This document shows positions 1-6,700 of a stretch of 7,611 nt of DNA, one piece after another. A model generated the notes under the pieces. The model searched no databases. It was not told where the DNA came from and saw only the letters and a list, made by a program, of their open reading frames with translations. The DNA lies in the NCBI GenBank assembly GCA_017545365.1, contig JAFWOP010000166.1, positions 1-7,611 on the forward strand. The letters run 5' to 3'. Within the stretch, counting starts at the first letter, position 1. Each line of letters opens with the position of its first letter. The DNA comes from Bacteroidales bacterium. GTDB taxonomy: Bacteria; Bacteroidota; Bacteroidia; Bacteroidales; P3. The position numbers and the translations under genes are program-made.

Positions 1-1
1 G

Positions 2-307
2 TACAGCGCATTCATGAGCACCAGCTTCACCACCATCGCCGTCGGCATCGACGGGGTGGCCGAGGCCAGCTGCGCCATCTACCCGAACCCGACGAGCAGC
101 GCCACCACCATCAGCGTGAGCGGCGTGAGCGGCAAGGTGAAGATAGCGGTGGTTGACATGAACGGCCGCACCGTTGCCAGCGAGCTGCTGGAATGCAGCA
201 GCGACTGCACGAAGACGATGGAAGTGGAACGTTTGGCCCAGGGCGCGTACTTCGTGCGCATCACCGGCGAGAACGTCAACATGGTCAAGAAGCTGATTGT
301 GAGATAG
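2..307 (+). CDS. C-terminal end of a secreted protein with a T9SS type A sorting domain (5' truncated)
   Basis: The reading frame is open from the first bases of the window to a TAG stop at 305-307, so this is the tail of a larger gene that begins upstream. The Met at position 14 is internal and should not be taken as the start. The visible 101 residues match the T9SS type A C-terminal domain. There is a YPNP motif near the start of the domain, then a strand with VVDMNGRTV, then LAQGAYFVRI and a final KKLIVR. In this family the domain directs the protein through the outer membrane by the type IX system and is normally removed, with the cargo released or attached to surface lipopolysaccharide. 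The function of the cargo cannot be seen. One oddity is a close cysteine pair (ECSSDC) in what is probably a hairpin of the domain. The gene is GC-rich (63-68% in two 60-base lines counted by hand). The family call is secure; the identity of the full protein is unknown. Confidence 0.9.
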   Translation, partial: YSAFMSTSFTTIAVGIDGVAEASCAIYPNPTSSATTISVSGVSGKVKIAVVDMNGRTVASELLECSSDCTKTMEVERLAQGAYFVRITGENVNMVKKLIVR

Positions 308-316
308 GCTTTCTTT

Positions 317-371
317 CTTAGGCTTTCCTAGGATTGCCTAGGAAAGCCTAGGAAAGCCTAGGCAATCCTAG
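317..371. repeat. Tandem CCTAGG array, 10-bp period, with overlapping inverted repeats
   Basis: Starting 9 bases after the upstream stop codon, CCTAGG occurs at 327, 337, 347 and 357. Imperfect copies flank these at 317 (CTTAGG) and 367 (CCTAGT). The 4-base spacers are CTTT, ATTG, AAAG, AAAG and CAAT, which are themselves complementary in pairs (CTTT with AAAG, ATTG with CAAT). Two mutually exclusive hairpins can form. One pairs 318-332 with 337-351 around an ATTG loop (15 pairs, one G-U). The other pairs 328-342 with 357-371 around a 14-base loop (15 perfect pairs). The array lies in the 3' untranslated region of the upstream gene, directly before the terminator. Its role is not known; RNA 3'-end stabilisation or a protein-binding DNA array are both possible. 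Confidence 0.85.
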
Positions 372-372
372 T

Positions 373-409
373 AAGGCGGGGGCAGCCGTAGGGCCGACCC
401 CGCCTTTTT
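373..409 (+). terminator. Rho-independent terminator of the upstream gene
   Basis: AAGGCGGGG (373-381) pairs perfectly with CCCCGCCTT (398-406), giving a 9-bp GC-rich stem with a 16-base loop. A T-run at 405-409 follows directly. This is a textbook intrinsic terminator and should end transcription of the T9SS cargo gene, separating it from the large gene downstream. Confidence 0.9.
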
Positions 410-478
410 GGTACTACTCCTCCGACCCACTATGTGGGCAGCAAAGCAAGAGACTGTCAGATGCTTCATTTGCCAAAA
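410..478. other. Spacer between terminator and promoter region
   Basis: No gene is supported here. The only structure seen is a short hairpin, CCCAC (426-430) with GTGGG (434-438) around a TAT loop. A 60-codon frame at 408-590 crosses this stretch but has no protein-like features. Confidence 0.5.
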
Positions 479-508
479 GTATAATATTAATAATTATTAT
501 TATTATAC
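479..508. promoter_or_regulatory. A/T-rich 30-bp palindrome just upstream of the -33 element
   Basis: GTATAATA (479-486) is the exact reverse complement of TATTATAC (501-508). After one mismatch (487/500) four more pairs follow (488-491 with 496-499), leaving an AATT centre. The right edge is two bases from the TTG of the predicted -33 element. The position would suit a UP-like element or an operator for a dimeric regulator. Because the sequence is almost all A and T, chance symmetry is more likely than in mixed DNA, so the functional call is tentative. Confidence 0.45.
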
Positions 509-510
509 AC

Positions 511-542
511 TTGTATTATACCGAAAAAAGTATATACCTTTG
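511..542 (+). promoter_or_regulatory. Bacteroidetes-type sigma promoter of the giant surface protein gene
   Basis: TTG at 511-513 and TACCTTTG at 535-542 match the -33 and -7 (TAnnTTTG) elements of the Bacteroidetes primary sigma factor, separated by 21 bp. Transcription would be expected to start about 5-8 bases after the -7 box, giving a leader of roughly 100 nt before the ATG at 652. A weaker second match, AACCTTTG at 610-617, lacks the first T and has no well-spaced TTG. Confidence 0.7.
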
Positions 543-559
543 CATATCTTATCATATGC
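542..559 (+). promoter_or_regulatory. Small inverted repeat over the expected transcription start
   Basis: GCATAT (542-547) and ATATGC (554-559) are perfect reverse complements around CTTATC. The repeat begins at the last base of the -7 box and covers the expected start site. It could be an operator or a hairpin at the 5' end of the transcript. With only six pairs, chance is a real alternative. Confidence 0.3.
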
Positions 560-651
560 TGTCCCTAATGCTCTGAGAAGTTGTAAATGACTGTTATTCA
601 AGAAAAGAAAACCTTTGTTCAATTTTATTATTCATCTAAAAAAAACGTTTT

Positions 652-720
652 ATGCAAAAACATCTACAGAAACTGCTACTCGTAGTGGCGATGTTGGTCG
701 TCCCTTGGGTTGTGCAGGCT
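652..720 (+). other. Signal peptide of the giant protein
   Basis: Residues 1-23 show a positively charged start with Lys at 3 and 7, a run of Leu, Val and Ala, and Val-Gln-Ala before the cut, with Gln24 as the likely first mature residue. There is no lipobox cysteine, so this is a signal peptidase I substrate rather than a lipoprotein. Confidence 0.88.
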
Positions 721-3700
721 CAGACACACTACACCATACAGGTGGGCAGTGGTACTGAGACGAGTCCGTACGTCCCCGACTACGGTTATTACAATTATTC
801 CTACACGCAGGCCATTTACACGGCCGGCGAGGTGGGGTTGGACGGCGTGATAGACACGCTGGCGTTCCAAGTGGACAACGGTGGCCTGACGCGTACGTTG
901 AACATCTACATGGCAGAAGTGAGCAGAACTTCCTTCTCCTCGACTTCCGATGCCGTAGGTGCAACAAACTTCCATCTGGTCTACTCGGGCAGCGTGGCCT
1001 GGACGACGGGATGGGTTACCATTGCGCTCGACTCCACGTTCACCTACCAAGACTCTGGTTCGCTGGTGATAGCGGTGATAGACCAAACGGGTTCCTACTC
1101 AAGCGGCTATCCCTATTATGCGGGTACGACAATGTCGAACAACCGTTCGCTGTATGCCTACAACGACAACAACTCCTACTCGCTGACCAGCACGCTGACC
1201 AGCACTACGAGTTTCTTGCCCAACATCCGTCTGGGCATCAGCTCTACCTCTGAGTATTGTGCCACACCTTCCGACCTCGCCGCCAGCGACCTTGTCAACG
1301 ACGAGGCCACTATTAGCTGGACAGAGAACGGTGGTGCCACCAGTTGGGAATTGATAGTGAGCGACACCGCCGTCACCAATTTTTCCGATTGGTCGCCCAT
1401 AACGACCTCCGCCACCACCTACGCATTGTCAGGCCTCACTGGCAATACACTCTACTACGTCTATGTGCGCGCCCTGTGCAGTTCTACAAGCATCAGTGCA
1501 TGGAGCAACGTCATGACGTTCCGCTCGGCCTGTATGGGCAGCACTGCAGTGCCTTATAGCACTGGCTTTGAAGACCTCACCACTGGCGAGATGCCCAACT
1601 GCTGGCTGCTGGTGCAGTCGGGCAGCAGCAGTGCCAGCACCTTCCCCTCGGCATACGTCTATCCCACGAATGCCCGTAACAGCAATGTCTACTTTGAGTT
1701 TGAGAGCAGCCACGGCGAGACCGAGGTTGCCGCCCTACCCGTGATGGACAACATCAACACACTTTTCCTCAGCTTCTACGCCTCGGTAATGAACACCAAC
1801 TTCACTCTCGAAGTGGGTGTGATGGAGGACGACACGGTGTTTGTCCCCGTCGACACGGTGGCCCTTACGGCCGGTGTGGGTAACAACTGGTCAGGCTCGT
1901 ATTACCCCTATACGGTTTATTTTAACGACTACATGGGCAACGGCGACCGCATAGCCCTCCGCGTGACACCTACCAGCAACAACTACACTCTGATGATGGA
2001 CGACTTTGTGGTGGACGAGATTCCCAACTGTCTGCCCCCAACGCGGTTCAGAGTGGACAGCATTGGTGCTGACTGGGCTGTTTTGGGTTGGCATGAAGTG
2101 GGCGAAGCCTATGAATGGGAAGTGATTTACGACACGCTGCTGTTCAACCCTGATACGACAACACTGATGGGCATCACGGCCTTCGACACGTCAATTGTGC
2201 TCAACAATCTAGTGTTCGAAAACACTTATTATGCCTACGTGCGCGCCAATTGTGGCGACTACAGCCCGTGGGTGGGGCCGCTGGAGTTTGTGCCCGGCCA
2301 GTTTGTGATGAGGCCTAGCGGCTCGGACACGATACGCACATGCGGTTTCACCATCTTCGACGACGGCGGCCAGAATGGCGAGTACAACGTTGGCACAGAC
2401 TTCACCTTGGTGGTGTATCCCAGCAGCGACGACTCGGTTGTCACCTTCTGGGGCAACACCGACCTTTATGTCTCCTACGCCCACCTGCGCATCTACGAGG
2501 GTGTGGGCCTCAATGGTGCCCTGCTGTGGCAGTCGACCACTGGCAACTATACCGATGTGATACCTCTTACGCGTTCTAATGTCGGCCCTATCACTGTGCG
2601 CTTCACGGCTGGCAGCTACAACTACGGATACACCGGCTTCGTGCTGCACACGGGCTGCGAGGCGGCTCCTGCCTGTGCCGTGGTGCAGAACGTGACCGTC
2701 AGCACAGTGGGTACCAGCTCGGCCCACGTGTCTTGGAACGTGGCGGGCACCAATTTCGGTGTTCCCTCCGGCTATGAGGTGGAATGTCAGGAAACGGCCA
2801 CCAACGTCGTGGCCTACACTGGCACGGCGACGACCACCCGCACCACCATTCTGGGCCTCACCGCCAACACCGAATACAAGGTGCGTGTGCGTGCCGTCTG
2901 CGACAACAACGCCTACGGCAGCTGGGACAGCACCTATCTGACCACCTCCCGCATGCCCTGCATGGTCTACGACACAGCCCTGCACGATAGTGTGACGATT
3001 AGCGGGCTTAACGCCTCCACGTCGTATTACTATCCCGTGAACAACTACTACAGGAACAGCTACACCCAGCAGATTGTCCTTTCCGAAGAGATGGGCGGCA
3101 GCAGCACTGTCATCAACGGCATTGACTTCCAGTACGCCTACAGCTCGCCGAACACATACAAGACCCATTGCGCCATCTATTTGGCCAACACTGATGTGTC
3201 TTCGTTGGCAAGCAGCTTTGTGGCATACGACACGACGTTCCACATGGTATACAACGGCCCGCTGGTGTGCAACACCGGATGGAACCATTTCGACTTCAGC
3301 ACCCCGTTTGTGTACGACGGTTCGAAGAACCTGCTCATTATAGTGATTGACAGCTCGAATGACTACAACGGCAGTTCGTATACCTTCAACACGCACAGCA
3401 CCTCGAACCTCTCGCGCTACATGCAGACCGATGGTTCGTACTACGACATCACGAATATCTATCTGACCAACGGCTCTGTCGGCTCGTCGCGCAACAACAT
3501 GCGTCTGCACGTGGCAGGCTGCTCGATGATGGCCACCTGCGCACGTCCTACGGTGACGGTCGACACGGTGACCTACGACATGATCAACCTATCATGGGCT
3601 CCCGGTTACCAGGAGACCTCCTGGAGCGTGGAGTATAAGGCTGAAGGCGACTCGGTGTGGATTGACGAGGGTTCTGTTTCCACCCCGTCGTACAGCTTCA

Positions 3701-6700
3701 CCATGCTGAACTCCGACACCCGCTACCTGTTCCGCATCGGCTCCATCTGCACCGACACCACCATGACTACCGAACTTGCGGTACGCACGACATGCATACC
3801 CGATACTATACCTTTCTCCTATGGTTTTGAGACCTTCACCTCAACATCCGGCCAACCGGCTCCCTCCTGCTGGTTCAAGGGTACCAACTACTCTTCATAC
3901 GAATATCCACTGGGCTCTAACTCTTATGCCCACAGCGGATCGCAGTCGCTCTATTTCTACTCCTACTCGGACATCTACAACTATGTCGCGCTGCCTGTCT
4001 TTGCGGCTCCTGTCGACAGTCTTGAGGTTTCGTTCTGGCTGTATACGACATACGCTTCCGATTACAGCACAATAGCGGTGGGTGTCATGACTGACCCCGA
4101 AAACATCAATACCTTTACCCAGGTGGCTACAGTGACGGTTGACCAATCCTATGTATGGAAACCCTTCCATGTGAGATTCAACACCTACTCAGGTTCGGGC
4201 ACTAATATCGCCTTCAAGTACAGCGACGGCGACTACTACAGCCTCTATTTGGACGACATCACAGTCGACTACATCCGTCCCTGCCCCCGCTTGGAGAATG
4301 TGACTCTTCTTAACGTTACCACCGACAGCGCCATCTTCACCTGGGACGGCGACGCCCGCACTTCGTTTGAGATAGAATATGGTCCCTCGGGCTTTACACA
4401 CGATTCGGGCACGTTCGTCCACACCACGGTGGATACGGTTATACTTGCCGGACTTACCCCCAACACTGCATACGACTTCTACGTACGCTCGTTCTGCGAC
4501 GATGGCGACACCTCCTCATGGTCAAACGCCTATTCTTTCCGCACCGACTGCCTTAAGCTGACCGCGTTGCCCTATTTCGAGGACTTCGAGTCGGTCCCCC
4601 CGGGAATGGGATCCTCCTATAGCACCGATTTCGTCCCCTGCTGGACACGCAGCATCGATCCCGACGACTCATACTACTATCCCTACATCGACACTTGGGG
4701 CGGCTACAGTGGCAGCAACTATATCTATTGGTATTGGAGCAGCTACAACTATTTCGACCCCTGGATTACACTGCCCGAAATCGACACCAACGTGTTGAGC
4801 ATCGATTCACTCCAGCTCAATTTCTGGGCATACAACAGCTCGGCCGATTATAGCACCCCCCGTATATTGGTAGGCGTGATGGCCAATCCCTCTCAGGAAC
4901 TGAGTTTCCAAGTGATTGACACCATTGAAATCACCAGCGATGACTGGGCTCTGTACGAGATACCTCTCAACAACTACACCGGCCATGGTGCCAGCCACAT
5001 TGCCCTCAAGGCCATGCCTCCGGCAGGCAACACCTACTGGTATGCCTATATCGACGATGTGACACTCGACTACATCCCCTCCTGCCCGCATGTGGACGAC
5101 ATTGCCATGACTGCCAACACGCCCACCTCTGTCACTATGGGCTGGACCGAGCGCGGCAACGCCACCAACTGGGAAGTGGCCATCGACTCTGTTGCCACTG
5201 CCATCCCCATTGCCGACACGATTGTCAGCGGCACTCCTTCCGTCACCTTCAGCGGCCTTACCAGCGCCCAGTACTACTATGTGTGGGTGCGTGCCGTCTG
5301 CGGTGCTGGCGACACTTCTGAGTGGGCAGGCCCCGCTGTGGCTATCCCCAATAGCTGGAATATGCGTGCCAACCAGACCGACACCATCTACATGTGCGGC
5401 GGTATGGTCTTCGACGACGGCGGCCCTCTCGGCCGTTACGCCAAAAACCAGAGCTCCACCCTCGTCATCATGCCGGTCGACACCAACTGGATAATCTCTC
5501 TCAGTGGTGAAGGCTACACAGACTACTCTTACGACTACATCACCATCTACGACGGCGTGGGCAGCACAGGTCTCCAACGCTGGAACGACTATGGCGAGTA
5601 TAGTACCACTTTCGGACCCATCGAGTCATATAGCGGTCCGCTCACCATCACATTCCAATCTGACAACTACACTCAGTACGACGGCTTCTCGATAGAGGTC
5701 AACTGCCTGACCACGCACTGCCGTGTGATGGGTGTGCAGCTCAACCCCGCAGTACCAGCCTCTGGCAACCAGCTGTCGTTGATATGGAACAACAATGGTG
5801 CTATGCTGTATCAGGTGGAATATGGCGCGACGGGCTTCACACAGGGAACAGGCACTATGCTCACCACCACGACCAACAGTATCACCATTACTGGCCTCAC
5901 TCAGTTGGGCATCTACGATGTCTATCTGCGCAGCATCTGCGGCGTGGGCGACACCGGCGCATGGGTGCTCCACACCTACCAGACAGCCATCTGCGAAGGC
6001 GAGACTCATGTGGAGGACTACGATGCCTCGATGTCCACCACCACCTCTTACTATGGCCCCATCGGCTACAGCCTGTACAATAACTCCTTCGTACAGACCA
6101 TCATCGACTCCGCACACTTGGCAGGCCTCGACGGCGACATTACGGCGTTTGCCTTCTCGCCCAACAATGTTGTGTCCGGCAGCTACTTCACCAACATGAC
6201 GGTCTATCTGGCCAATGTGTCCGAGGACAACCTCTCCAGTGCCTTTATCACCCCCGACTCAAACCACCAGTTCGTCAAGGTGCTCGACAGTGCCAACCTC
6301 TGCTTCACAACTACAGGCTGGCAACCGCACGCATTCGACACCGCCTTCACATGGGACGGCCACAGCAATCTGCTCCTCACCGTGAAACGCGACCACGGCA
6401 GCTATTCCAGCAGCAACTCGTTCGATGCCCATAACACCACAGGTGCCCGCACACGCTATTGCTATAGCGATGTTACAACCTTCGACATCAACACCGTCAA
6501 CAGTTCGGGTGTCTATTCCTACACACAGAACCTTGTCGGCGACGTTCGTTTCTACTCTTGCGGCACCATCGCCTGCCCGCAGCCTGTCATCACCAATGAG
6601 ACGCACGACTACGAGTCAGTCACGCTCACTTGGACTGGAACAAGCAACACCTATGAGGTGAATATCAAGGAGGCCTCAGCCGCCGTATGGTCCGTGCCTG

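Noticed and set aside
14..307. Complete 97-residue gene starting at the first Met
   Set aside because: The frame stays open upstream to the window edge, and the residues around this Met read as the run-in to a T9SS sorting domain. Such a domain is the tail of a larger protein, so the Met is internal.
317..371. CRISPR-like array
   Set aside because: The repeat is 6 bp with 4-bp spacers that recur and complement each other, far too short for CRISPR, and there are no cas genes in the window.
408..590. 60-codon open frame in the intergenic region
   Set aside because: It overlaps the terminator end, the A/T palindrome and the promoter. Its Tyr/Asn run simply reflects A/T-rich DNA, and it has no recognisable protein features.
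610..617. Second promoter with AACCTTTG as the -7 box
   Set aside because: The first conserved T is missing and the nearest upstream TTG (581-583) is 26 bases away, longer than in the better candidate at 511-542.
2209..3510. 433-codon antisense open frame
   Set aside because: It lies wholly opposite well-supported CUB, FN3 and A domains. Its Val/Ala/Arg/His-rich, domainless sequence is what the complement of Tyr/Asp/Thr/Gly-rich GC-ending codons gives.
4807..5577. 256-codon antisense open frame
   Set aside because: It is opposite J3, FN3 and CUB2 and has the same Val/Ala/Gly/His-rich shadow composition, with no promoter or domain signal seen.
5626..6117. 163-codon antisense open frame
   Set aside because: It is the complement of the CUB2, FN3 and A3 coding sequence and has no independent evidence.
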